A stretch of 64,000 nucleotides of DNA, from the NCBI GenBank assembly GCA_017591395.1, contig WEDG01011713.1, positions 28,501 to 92,500 of the forward strand, given 5' to 3'. The notes under the pieces are model-generated. The model was not told where the DNA came from, made no database searches, and was given only the letters and a program-made list of their open reading frames with translations. Shown in pieces: positions 48,955-61,400 of the stretch. This DNA is from Schistocephalus solidus. Its lineage: Eukaryota > Platyhelminthes > Cestoda > Diphyllobothriidea > Diphyllobothriidae. How positions within the stretch are numbered: position 1 is the first letter of the stretch; the number at the start of each line of letters is the position of its first letter. A program made the translations under genes and the position numbers.

Positions 48955-49930
48955 TTGCTGGCTCATGGATGCTGGCGGAACTTACAGCGATATTCGTGGA
49001 GGTGCGGCATCAAGGACAATTGCCGCAGGATTTGAAGGACGCAGCAATCCCCCTTCTCTAGAAGCGCAAGCGTAACCGTCAGTCTGTAATAAGCAGAGAG
49101 GTGACTAGTTACTCAAACTTGCCGGGAAGATCCTCTTAGCCTTCTTGACGTACACTCAGAACAGGTATTGGTCGGAAAACATTATTGTGGCTTCTGAAAA
49201 AGTATTGGCACTACCGATATGATCGGTGGCACTCGCCAGCTATAAGTTAGTTGCAAGAGATATAAAATCGCCTCTACACTTCCTTTGTGGATCAAATGAA
49301 AGCCTTCGACCCATTTATTTGTCGTGGACTATGGAAAATTAAGCATAAACTTGGTTGTCTTGAGTGGATTACGTTCATGATGCGTCAAATCTACGGCGCG
49401 AAGTTTGTGAGCTTCAATGACGATGGAACAGTCTCCTAGGCATTCACAGTGTCCAACGAAGTGAAGCTGAGCTGGGCACTGGTCGCCACTCTCTAAATTA
49501 CAATGCAATCTGCTATGGAGTTGGATGCCTATAGTGTTGTGTACCCTGGAATGCATATGGCTACCAGGGTTGACAGTCACCTTCGTAATAGCTGGCACAT
49601 GCAAGCCTCCACACGTGCATTTTCGAGTTCAAGCCATGAACTGCTATCAGCAGCTGTTAGCGCGCTCAACACCGCGATCGACAAAGACCATTATCCTATT
49701 CGCCAAGTGTTACGCTAAAGTTGGACTTAAAATCCACGCGGGCAAGACGGTGGTCGTGCACAATCCATCTCCCAGTATGGAAAAAATAATCTCTCGAATA
49801 GTTTTCAACACCCAAACCTCAGAGCCATGGACAACTGTGATTATCTATGAACTGCCCTGTCACGTAACACGAGGATTAACGAAGAGGTTGGTCAGCTGAA
49901 ATCCAACACCGAGTGGGCTAATTGCCGGTT
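48955..49930 (+). mobile_element. LINE (non-LTR) reverse transcriptase remnant
   Basis: In order, with frameshifts: LTAIFVEVRHQGQLPQDLKDAAIPLL and KRKRNRQS (48980-49080, fingers); TSFVDQMKAFDPFICRGLWKI (49278-49340, motif A, family FVDLTKAFDT); LGCLEWITFMMRQIYGAKF (49350-49410); VSNEVKLSWALVATL (49450-49497, family VTNGVKQGCVLAPTLF); MDAYSVVYPGMHMATRV (49524-49570). HELLSAAVSALN follows at about 49635, where the family has HDLLFADDCALN, then KVGLKIHAGKTVVVHNPSP (49717-49776). It ends near KSNTEWA. The motif series is of the CR1/RTE-like LINEs common in flatworms. The catalytic FADD is replaced and several stops intervene. Confidence 0.85.
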
Positions 49931-52900
49931 TCAACAAATTTTCTTGAGATACTGTTATCACACAATCTTTTCGGCTTGCATTATGACTGAATGTTTGAAT
50001 GTTAATTTTTAATTTTTAAATTTTAACGATTGCAAATGTAAGATATTTAAATTCATATGAATAAGACTCCTTTAAAGATAAACAAAAACTCAATTTACAG
50101 CAGAATATCGACAATATAACGTCAATATAAGGATAACACTAGCCACCTTATGAAAAACGTCCACAAGTATTTTACATTTCAGCCAATAAATGCTTAATTT
50201 TCATATGGAAAACCGCTTGAGAAAATATTACATTTGCAAAAACATTTGAAAAGTTATGCTTAGCCCTCTGGTTATCTTACAAAAAGAAAAAGGCCGAATG
50301 TCGAAATGCAAAATAAAAATGTTTGAATTCACATTGTATCCAAGTTAATGCAATCAAGCATTACAGTGTAAGTAAATATTTAGTTGCATTTTTAAAAAGT
50401 AATTGCACATAATTTCCATAATCGCATGCCGTTGCACAAAAAATTGCAAACTAACGTAGGCTCAATGTTGTGTTTAACACAACTAAGCCTTCAGCATTTG
50501 CCTTATCTTCGTTGTTGAATTCATTTGTTTAAGTATCAACTATCAAGACGAAAATTATACTTAATTTTGCAAGATTGAAAAAAATATCTTATCTTTTCAA
50601 TTTGTTAAACATTTAGTTTGCTTTGAACAATAATCACATGTTTACCTTCCTCTCTTGGAAACGTCCAAAATATACTCAAATGAGCGTTCCGAATACATCT
50701 TCTTCGTATGCAAACTTTGTATTGAATGTACTTTGCTTACAATGTTTTACCATTGACGTACGAAAAGCATGAAAGTTTACATACAATCTAATTTTCGTGC
50801 ACAAAAAGCCAAGTAAGCCAGTACCAAGATGCCATTATTAAGAGAAATTCACATAGGCAGCAATCTTTCGTATTTCCTCCGAAAATCATGTTATAATTTG
50901 TACATTGGAGAAAGTTTTGCACAACAACTCTGTAAATTTACTCATCTTTTATTATTTTGCCATACATGGGACTTAATCATCTTTTTTCAGTAATGTTTTC
51001 CGAAAAATGCAGCTATCTTCCCTTAAGAAATTTAATTTGCAAACATGGTTCTTTGTCGAAAAAAATGATCCGATTTATTATTTTGAGTCATTCTAATGTG
51101 CTTACGATGGATAGTTGAATATGTATTACAAATTAATTAGTAACAATACAGTTATTTTTAAATAAGCAACTAATACCTTTGGCTTTTTAAAAAACGTTTA
51201 GCTTTCGCATTCGCCCCTCTTACAAAAATTGAGAAGAACCGATAATAATGCAAACTTCAACATATATATCAAGACTCATGTTCAGCTTAATGAAAAACAC
51301 TCTTTGACTGCCACACATGTTAACTACATCCCTAAAGGGATTTACCTGTGCGGGGCAATTGAATGCACTTCTGGACCCACAATTAATTAATTTTCAATAA
51401 TGAGCGATATATTAAAACGTTTTAGTACTCAAATAGCCAAAATGCATCTTATCACTCTAGCAGATGGTATTTCTCTTCAGATAATAAGCGCAACCAATTT
51501 GGTACCAAAAGGGACTTTCAAAACGAACATACTAGACACAAATATGCTCCAAAATCCACATTTTTGATTTAACCTTGTGAACAGTGTCTTTAATGGTATT
51601 CTACATGAAGCAATGTCCAGAGGAACATTTCCGCACATATTTTCGGTCAGTCTCTCATAATTCCATATTTCCACCATTAACATAACGCATTGTTTTATGT
51701 TAATAACCCTTACAATGAACATCAATGGTTACGTCGTTCAATGTAATCGCATTTGGTTTGCTTGCTATTTCATGAATCTGTGTCTTCAGTAAAAAAAAGT
51801 TAACTTTGCAAGATTCAATTATGGCCGTTCAAATAATTTTATTTTGTTTTAATTGTACGGATGCAGATAATGTTCGCAAAATCTGCATTTATGCATGCAG
51901 CTTCCATTGCATTTGGGAATACTGTGGATGGCCTGGGTTTTAAACTGGTAGTTGTAATGTACAATAAAGTAGCCAGAGAGTGGTATGTATGTTCTAAATC
52001 AAAAGCACATTAATTTTTTGCTGAATTATAAATTGGCAAAAGCCTTATTTGTATATGGCTAAGATATTTTACGCTGTGGGAAAATAATGCTTAAACGGAA
52101 ATTATTATCCTTAACATGTTAGAAACCATTATTTAATGCAACAATTAAGATTAACAATATTCGTTGTTATTTGTAAGATTTAGGTGATTAAGCATGCATT
52201 TGCAATCCCTCGTCAATACCTTTGTCTCATTGGAGGTTACTCTCTACATTAAAGGAGGTAATTCAACGTGAGTTGTCCTAACTGGGTGGATTTGTTGGTA
52301 TTTTTTTTTAGTAATTCAATAGTATTTTAAGTGAAATTCAATAAACAACGATTTAATACGTTAATGTTTAATAAAATATTTTTTTGAGAGATAAACATTG
52401 CATAATCTTTCCTGTAAATCAATGCGAATCTTTGCTGCCTTAGAAGATTTTGTTAAATAAACGAATAAAATAAACCTTCAAAATTGTTCACATTTTTATT
52501 CAACATCATAATCAAAAATGTGTTTCTTTTGATTTTTCAAGGTACTCAATCATTAAAAACCACAAATTAGTTTTCAGTACCTTTACAAAAATATTTAATA
52601 AAAGGAATTCTAGGTTTTGTATGACATAGGAAACTTGAAAGATATTTTACTTATCGTGTTATATAATAAGGATTAGTTCATAAGGCCTAGAATAAGGAAC
52701 CAGATTTGAGATAAATGTGATATGCTTGCTAAACCATCAAAGTCATTAACATGAGATTGTACATTTAGGCCCGAACTCATCAAAAGAACATAAACCATAT
52801 ATAGTAGATTGCCTAGCGCATTAAATAATTGTATCAAAATTTGAGGCGGTAGTATGAAACATATCTTTATGGTATTATTAAAGTTTTTTGGGTTTAAGTA

Positions 52901-55900
52901 ACGCGTAGAACTCTGTTGCCTAGTGAAAAAATCATTTAAGATATATTTATTTAACGTTAAATGAGACAACGCCAGCCCAACCCGACTTTTTTGGTATCAA
53001 AGAGATTTCCGACGACATTGAAATCTTTCAATCAAAACACTTGTTTCTGTGCGTTTTACTATAAAAGAACATTTATATAAGCTAAAAAGCTTTAAATATA
53101 ACCTAAAATAAGAAAACAATTATTGGATTTCTTTTCACGCAAATCAGGTTAGTGCGGTTATGAGAAATCAAACCGTTTTCAAGAAGTAAAGAACAGATTC
53201 AATTTTTAAAAAAATGGTTTTGCAAATTTGTGACGTTTTTTGAATTAACGCATCAGTAGTAATAGTGTGCGTTAACTTGGTTTAGCTACAACAATAATGA
53301 CGACTTAAAGCGCGCATATATATGAGAAGCCAAGATAGCACCAAAATGCTCTCGGCCACGACGTACGTGAAAAATGGTTATATACTTTCTATCTGCAGTT
53401 GACTAGAAAGAATTCGGAAAATTGAACGCAAAGTGCATTTCTTAGCAAAATCTTAGTACATGCTCGGCTGCTTGTTTCTACATTTTATACGCAAGTGAGT
53501 GAATAAGTAAGAAAATATAGCTACAAGTGCTCCGATAGAAGGACATAAGTTAGCATTTTCATATTTAGCAGACATCGTATCCTTTTTTCAGCGATTTCCA
53601 AAAACCGGTAAAACGTCTCTATTTTCTTCTCGAATGGATCTTGAAAAATGGTAAAAAAGGCAGTCATTTGAGAACAACATATCTAAGTAAAGTGTATTGT
53701 AAGGAGAACACATACAAAAGCTTTGCATAAACATACAGATAACGGTCATATCTAGTAATTGACATAGGCAATCCTCGAAACTGTGTCCAGACTTGACTGT
53801 TTAAAACAATTTCCTTCTACTTGAATATGCTATTGACTACTTTGCAATGACGTGTATTTTGACTGCAATTTTGCAGTTAAATATTTTCTTTATTAATAGG
53901 GTCTTCAAAGGCAATGTCTATTACCCTAAAATATAATGAACTTTACTGAACTATTATAATTGTTCTCTTCATCGATATTAAGCCTATTTAATACAAATTT
54001 GGATTATGGGGTTCTTCATTTCTCGCAAAATAGTTTTACAGTTTAGAGTGAATATCCAAGTATGGCCTAACAGTCATTAGCATTAGAACGAATGTCTCGA
54101 AACTCCCTTTTTCGGTAAATGTCTGGAAACCATATCTACATTTAAAGGTTTTCATAAGCACATACATAAAAAGACATTTATGAACAATTGTATGAACCGC
54201 CTTTTCCAGAACGATGGGAAACGTATCATTCTGCAAAACCAGAAGTATTTAAAGATAGATTTAACAATAGCAAAACCATCCTTGTATGCAAAAATGGTAA
54301 TTAAACGATTGAAACTGACTAATTGATTAAAATGTATTTGTCACTGGCTTGCATATCAGCAAAGGACCTAATTAAATATTTTATTCCCATGACGTCCCCA
54401 TTGGTACCATAAATCAAAGTTCTGTTTGCCTAAGTCAAACGTATCTTTACCAACGCAAAAAAATCCTCAAATATCGATGAACTCTATTGGCATATAAAGT
54501 CAACAGTTTGGCTTCTTGATAATGGGCATAAATTTCATTGGCCATAATCATGAAGATAACTTCCTTGAAATATACCTTGACGGACCATTTAAAGTGTCAT
54601 TCTTATTGTATTGCTGTATTAACTATTTATTGTGCATTTAAAATTTTAGATAAATTAACTAACAACATTTCAACAATTAAACAATTGACGCTGTTCTAAA
54701 GCATTTTAGTATTTCTAAACAGCGTAATTTTGCTTTTTTAACCAGAATATGCCCTCATTTTAAGAACGGTCGCTTCTTTACTGTTTTAAAGCTTTTGGTC
54801 GTTCAGTGTATGCCTGTCACGCGTGAAAGGTTTTTTCTAATGAATTCCATGAAATTTCATGACATAGGGCAAGTAGCGTAGGATATTTTTAAAAGGACTG
54901 CCTTAGTATAAGGATGAACCAACTATGTCACCATGAATCAGTTGAACAGGGAACGTCTTCATTCATCACAGAGAGTCGCACTTAATGTGACGTCTGCTTG
55001 ATAACTGAAATTCAATGTTTTGAATTTAATAGGTTCATCTCCAATTTTAACATTTGACTGGATAATATTTATACACTGGGGTTCTCCTGTACCGTGGAAA
55101 GTCCAGTTTATATGCGGGTTTTTGTGTGCATATGACTAAGGGATTCGGTATTTTATCCTGATTCAGTTACTTTTTTTCCCGGAATATAAATCACTTATAT
55201 AACCAAGCCATTATCGTCGTGTAAACTCATAAAATTTGAGTGAATATAAAAAGGGTTGTGCGAATAGCATTTCTTAGCCATGTACTAATCTGGGTTGTTT
55301 TTGAGCATGAAATATCAAGAAAGATAAACAAATTGAGAAGGGATTTATCTTTAGTGTTTTTTGGAATATATGATAATAAGCCGAAATCGTAAAACACTAA
55401 CGTCGCAATTTTAATTCGTGATAATCTTTAACTGCATTCATGAATCGGAGACAAACCAAATATTGAAACATAAATGGGTGAAATATTGATTCATTTTTTG
55501 ATCTTACATGTAAAATAAATGGTTAACGAAAGCATACTTTCGGGCGTACCATATAAATTCTTCGGTAAAAACTCAAAACTATTTACAAGTATATCCTCCA
55601 GAATTTTCTTGGAAATCAAGCAAAGTAAATATGCTGACCCTAAATGTGAGATTTTTGAATAGTTCTTACGTCGATATGGTATATATTTATTGGATTGACC
55701 TTCCAGGGAATTTGAACTTAATTTTTTTATGCATTTTTTAATCGTGGCTTCCGAATCGCGTTATTTCGAAGAGCACAGGACAGGTAATCTGAATATTATT
55801 CTTATATTTCATTGCTTAGGTCTTTGTGACATTAAATGAAATGGATTCAATTTAAAATAAAAGATGTTTATTAAGTGTTATATCATGAGACTATTCGGTA

Positions 55901-55994
55901 AGAATAACTTGTTTGGCTACCTTTAATGGACCCAGACGGAGAACTGCCATTTTATCTGTCGGCTTGCGAAAAATTCATAGAAGATTCTAAAAAA

Positions 55995-56175
55995 GGGTAA
56001 GCACTAGGTTTAACTTTGACTTTAAGATCAGGGTTTGGGCTAGGGTCGTGATAAGGCTAACGATTACGTTTTTTATTTCTTAATCTTCGGAGTTAGCTTA
56101 ACGGTAGGGGAAGTGTTGAAAATATGGATGTTGTATGGTTTTATTTTTAGATTAGTTTTAGGTGTAAGGTGCTAG
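55995..56175 (+). repeat. Degenerate GGTTTAG/GGGTTAG-like tract
   Basis: Irregular recurrences of words such as CTAGGTTTA, AGGGTTTGGGCTAGGG, AGTTAGCTTAACGG and TTAGTTTTAGG suggest an old telomere-like or minisatellite tract. No regular period survives. Confidence 0.35.
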
Positions 56176-57424
56176 AATATTTATGCTTCCTGATATTTAT
56201 CGCACAACAAACTATTTTAAAAGGGCAAAGTGGCTCCTTCAAGGCATCCTTTCCACATTTTAGGTTACTTATCAAATTAAATTGATTATCCGCTGACGAA
56301 AGCGCATGTTCAGTTGGCATGTTAAAAATACACGCATTTGCATATGTACAACATTACGTTTTGATTCTATTATTTAGCAGTTCAAAAAAAGACAATTTTA
56401 ATGAAAAATCTAATTTGATGTTATTTGCACCTCATCGATGATAATATTAAACAATTTCATGTATATATCGATTTTTTTAGCAAAATTGTCCATGTTTATT
56501 CAATGTTTCGGGTTTTTTCAAAAACATTTCTAATGCACAGAATAAATTACCTTTTCTATTACAATGATTAACTTGTTGAAGGAAACGGTCATTTAGTTAA
56601 ATTTCTGCGGCTGATGAATTGTATGACGTACTCGTGCATCAGATAACTTCTATGTTACCTTATATTGCCATAAGTTGCACAAACTGTTCCTAGCTGCTAG
56701 GTGCTTTTACATTTGTGCAAACGTTTAGTTTATTTTCCAATTATTATAAACGCGAAACGATGTAATAATTTTAACGGCGTAATATTAAATGGCCTGGAGA
56801 TCCGCTACGGATAAAGGTGAAATTTATTTCCTTAAATTGGAACGATACTTAAATTCTAGTTGGTGTTCAATTTGTTATTGCCAATTGTGGATCTTTTTGA
56901 TGTATTCGGTTTCTGGCAGAAGGTACTGAATATTTTACAGCAAAACAAGTGGCATTTTTAAGGATTACCGTTATTTTTCAATTGCTGGTTTGTTTTCGTT
57001 TCTAGTAAACAGCTCATTAAAAACGTAGTCGTAAACAGACCTTTCATCGACAATGTCGTGCAAGTGAAAGCAGAGATTTTTAACTTTTGCTGACCGCAAA
57101 GCCATGCATTGCGGGTTTCGCTTACTGCACCGCAGGCAATCATCTTAATCACTTTGATGTCATTTTTGGTCGCTCGGCCACTTTTTCTTTCCTCAGCAGC
57201 TGGTTCTGTCACATATCTCTCGGCAGACCTGGGTAAGACGCTTGTTTTTAATTCAAGTCATCCTAAGGCCGATAATTATGAAATAAAATAACGGCTTCAA
57301 AATGTTCTTCTGCCACATTTTTAAATTCTTTACGTACTAAATGAATTTTCCGTAGAATCATGCATGCAGTTTGCTAGAATCGGAAATGTCGACATTTGAA
57401 TTTGTTTACCCATCTATGTTTTTA

Positions 57425-57447
57425 GCATATACATATACATATATACT
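57425..57447. repeat. (TACATA)n microsatellite
   Basis: Three to four hexamer repeats. Confidence 0.8.
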
Positions 57448-57824
57448 TTTAAGCATACCAAATCAATAGCATCTTTCCATTCTCATATAACTGTATATTT
57501 AAACTGTAAATAAGTTTGCTGTTGACATGAAGTGGCTTAATACTCAATGGAATGGGTCTTTGAATTCCCGAAATTTGGTCCGTAAGTTGGATACCATAAC
57601 CTGAAGACAGTTAATAAGACAGAGCTGAACATTAAATATTTTCAATCTTTGTGGGCAAGCGCTTCGTAAAAATAAATAAATCTGATGCTGTTAAAATCTC
57701 GAGATTTTATTTCCCATCTGTTTAACATGACCTCACATATTATATAGCAGACGATGTAATGCGTTCTTTTTGCTTGAATGATTATCATTTTAAGTAATCT
57801 AAATATTTGTATATACAGGAATAT

Positions 57825-58608
57825 AGCAGCATTGAAAACGATTAGTTAAGTATGAGCTTGTTTTCCTTAACAATGAACAACCAGCCTCTTTAGGCTGCAA
57901 TTTGTATTTTCCTCGAGGAGTTAAAACTTCGTTAATTTACATTTAATTCTTGCATTTCATGACTTTTCAGGTTGGCAAAGAGTGCACTGTCAGGTAATGG
58001 ATGCATGATATTCTGTCCTTTTTGATGACTTTGAATGTCGTCCACGCATGTCTCTCTACATCTGTCCGCGGAATAATGATAGATCTTATGTATATGTTTA
58101 CACTCGTCATTTTTATGAATTAAATTTAGAAATTTGAATATGTAAATCGCCGATTTATTGACTTATATCCAAAAAAACATATAAGCCTCTTGCTCAATAG
58201 TGGCTCTTTATCAGGAATTGCTCAAAAACGAAGGCTCTTATCCATTACGTAGTTAATATCAGCATTCATGTTTAATTACACCGGTTTTCATTTTTAATTA
58301 TCTTAATTAGACAGTTTCTGTCAGAGTCAGTCGACCACTGCTGGCAATTTAAAATAATGGCCATTTCGTTAGTCTTTCAAACAAAACCATTAAATGTAAA
58401 TTACTCGATAAAAAGATGAAACTTAACTTCTGATGTCGATTTGATGCTAACCAATGTCTACTAATTGTTTTAATTTACTTTATTTGTTAAATTTTTTCTG
58501 ATAAGGACATGAAATGTGCCAAACCTTTAACAGGAACCCAAGAGCTCTTCATTCGCACGGCAAAATAAGCAACATTTTCCGGTTGATGGTAAGTATGGAT
58601 ATCAAAGT
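57825..58608 (+). repeat. ~785 bp dispersed repeat, copy A
   Basis: Begins AGCAGCATTGAAAACGATTAG and ends GATATCAAAGT. Aligns over its whole length with 60317-61103 in the same orientation; shared blocks include AAGAGTGCACTGTCAGGTAA, TGAATGTCGT, TAAATCGCCGATTTATTGAC and CATGAAATGTGCCAAACC. No RT, tRNA-like or ribozyme motif. Near its 3' end is a good splice-donor word (GATGGTAAGTATG, 58585-58597) that copy B lacks. Confidence 0.92.
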
Positions 58609-60149
58609 TGTTGAGCGGCCAGTCCGGTTTTCGACTAGTGACACCATTTACAGCAAGGGGATTTATGATCTGCAAAGGAATTTTGATGGTTATACTGTCA
58701 TTTTCTGATCATCACTCTATAGAGGTAGGAATTTGACAACGCTTACAAGAGTTAGCTCACTTTTAGACAAAAACCATTCTCTGCGTATGTGAAGTTAATC
58801 TTTATTTATTCTCCCCCCAGCCAGGGCCAGTCTTAGCAAAAAATGACAAATGTTAATGCGAAACTGACACCTTGAAAAGAAGATTTTTTTATGGACAAAC
58901 GACTTGATTAAAGGCTAAATAATCATGTGATAAGAACCACTGGGGAAAAATTGACTTCCTTCATGGCTGACAGATTCCGTATTGTTCTAGGTGCCAAACG
59001 TACAGAAAAACACTACTTATGTTTTGCATTTGTTTATTATTTTGTCATTTTCAATTGCCCGTTTTCCTTTAAATTTATGCATTTAACATAATTTGATTGG
59101 TTTATAATTAAGTCATTATCATAAATCCGAGTTTTCCATGAAGAATACACATTCATATTTTAGCAAATATTTATTTATAACCCAAATTATTTCCTCTGCT
59201 TAATAAAATTCGCTTGCTGACTGTTTAAGACTTTAGTGTACTCAGTGTGGGGCAATTATTTTAACAGGTTTTCTGTGAAATTCACAGGATTTCATGAATT
59301 GGCACATCTACCGTCTGCAATCATTTTGGCCGATACTCATGCAATGAGAAGCAATGCATATTAAATTTTATTTTCACTCTGTGTCAGTCTTGTCACAAAC
59401 AGGAATATGATCACAGATCAAATCTGCTAGTAGTTTGACAGGGACAAATTCTTCTGTGTCTTGGAGCTTGTGGGGTGGAAGCCAAGTTGGTACTCGCGTT
59501 ACCATTAGCATGTCATGTTACCTGACATTTTGGATTTACTCACATCTTCGGAGAAAAAAGAAGCTGCAAGCCCTGATTTTGGCTAATAAAAACTCCATTA
59601 AGTTTATTATTATCACCCTTGTGGATGGGGGAGATATTTATGGCCTAGCAGTAACCTCATTCGGTCTGCCCTCAGAGAGCTGTGGACGAATGCATTAATT
59701 AGGAGGCCAGCTGAGGTCAAAATACGTTTGTCTGGCAAGCCGTGGTTTAACTGGAAGCCACTGGACCTCATTGACAAACGATGCTGGCGAAAAATGCTGC
59801 CTTTATTTTAGTTCGTTATTCACTCAAAACAAATGCAATGAACTAAATTTGCAATAAGGGAGTGAAGGTGCACTGTGCAACTTACATGCTGTTAACAATC
59901 ATGATCCGTTAAACATATGCCCAATCCAACCCATCCCGATAGGAACTAATTGTGAGATTTAATTGGTTTTGCGTTTCGGTTGACCCAACAATTTCAACTC
60001 TGACCCATTGACCGGAAAACTAAGGCTTATATGATAGTATTTTTTAACAAATTGGGAAGCGTAGGACACAATCTAACAGGTGTGAGTTTCAGGGAAACGA
60101 ATAAAAATAAGTAGTTGCCTCGAAAAAGGAGACATAAGCACTGAAAAAG
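58609..60149. other. Spacer between repeat copies A and B
   Basis: AT-rich. Contains an 87-codon plus frame at 59435-59698 without a known domain and nothing resembling retroviral pol, so I do not read A and B as LTRs of one element. Confidence 0.45.
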
Positions 60150-60316
60150 AGCTTAATTAGCCTGATACTTCGGATTATTTCTCTCGAACCCAGTTACAGA
60201 TTAAGTCACAAAAACGGAAAAAGGGGACACCAGGGGCATTCCATTTATGGGGTGTGGTGACCCGACCACATGCCAGAGGCAACCAACAGGTGCCAGGCCA
60301 TGCGGTCGAAAAACCC
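60150..60316 (-). mobile_element. PLE-10: Penelope-like 3' tail remnant
   Basis: Read on the minus strand, this matches the 3' untranslated tails of PLE-7 and PLE-8. It carries a GTGGTCGGGTCACCAC block followed by CATAAATGGAATG and then GAGAGAAATAATCCGAAGTA (60190-60165), against GAGAGAATCCGAAGCGTCAGG in PLE-7. Coding sequence is absent; it stops where repeat copy B begins. Confidence 0.55.
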
Positions 60317-61103
60317 AGCAGCATTGAAAACGATTAGTTAAGTATGATCCTGTTTTCCTTAACAATGTACAACCAGCTCCTTTAGGCTGCAATTTTTACT
60401 TTACTTGAGGAGTTAAAAATTTGTTAATTTACAGTAAGTTCTTTGCATTACATGACTTCTCAGGTTGGTAAAGAGTGCACTGTCAGGTAACGGATGCATG
60501 ATAATATAGCATTTTTTATGACTTTGAATGTCGTGCACGCATTTCTCTCAACATCTGTCCGCGGAATAATGATAAATCTTCGGTATATGTTTACACTCGT
60601 TTTTTTCAAGAGTCATTTTTGTGAATTAAATTTTGAAATGTGAAGTTGTAAATCGCCGATTTATTGACTTATATCCAAAAAACATATTAGCCTCTTGCTC
60701 AATGGTGGCTCTCTATCAGGAAGGGCTCAAAAACCAAAATTTGTATCCATAACGCAGTAAGCAATCAGCATTCATGTTAAATTACTCAGGTTTCCATTTT
60801 AAATTAAATTATACAGTATCCGTCAGAGTAAGTCGACCTCTGCGTGCAATTTAAAATAATGGCAATTTCGTTTAAGTCTTTCAAACAAAACCATTTAATG
60901 TAAATTACTCGATAAAAAGATGAAACTTCACTTCTGATGTCGAATTGATGCTAACCAATGTCTGCCAATTGTTTTCGTTTACTTTATTAGTGGAATCTTT
61001 CCGATATGGACATGAAATGTGCCAAACCTTTAACAGGAACCCTTCGAGCTCTTCGGTTGCACGGCAACATTTGCCGGTTGATGTTCAGCATGAATATCAA
61101 AGT
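60317..61103 (+). repeat. ~785 bp dispersed repeat, copy B
   Basis: Second copy of the 57825-58608 repeat, offset by 2,492 bases at the start. Scattered substitutions and small indels; both ends coincide with PLE sequence in this copy. Confidence 0.92.
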
Positions 61104-61400
61104 GCCAAGGCAACAAATGGTAACCGTCATTTACCGGTCTGGTGCAGTTGAGGACCAAGCATAAACGTCAGAGAAACTGAGAGGCTACTCCACACGTGAT
61201 TGGCTGAGCATTCTGCAGCAGTGAGGAGGAAGTACCCTCAGTACCAGATTGCGGCTCATTTGACGGGACTCGGGCACACCTTCAAATGTGCCGAGGCCAA
61301 CATTATCGGACAACCGTGAGGGCCCTTACATGCTTCAGTCGTTGCCCTCCAGCACGCACCCAAATTAACTGGGGTGTAGCAATTTTCCACCTATATATCA
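61104..61400 (+). mobile_element. PLE-11: Penelope-like GIY-YIG domain
   Basis: Starts in the linker (PRQQMVTVIYR against PLPRQETSGVVYR). It then reads, with one shift, NVRETERLLHT-LAEHSAAVRRK (YVGETGRLLxTRLxEH in the family), YPQYQIAAHLTGLGHTFKCAEANIIGQ and DNREG (61220-61325). Same domain type as PLE-7 and PLE-8. An in-frame TGA replaces the conserved Arg after LLHT. RT is absent: the 5' neighbour is repeat copy B. Confidence 0.8.

Larger units (their letters stand above)
49931..57824. other. Long AT-rich stretch without recognised genes
   Basis: No element or gene identified. Local items: degenerate GGGTTTGGGCTAGGG-like tract at 55995-56175; short TACATA repeat at 57425-57447; possible 36 nt exon at 57197-57232 (see findings). 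Confidence 0.5.

Noticed and set aside
57825..61103. Repeat copies A and B as the two LTRs of a ~3.3 kb retrotransposon
   Set aside because: No TG...CA ends, target-site duplication, primer-binding site, gag or pol between them; copy B is flanked by PLE fragments instead.
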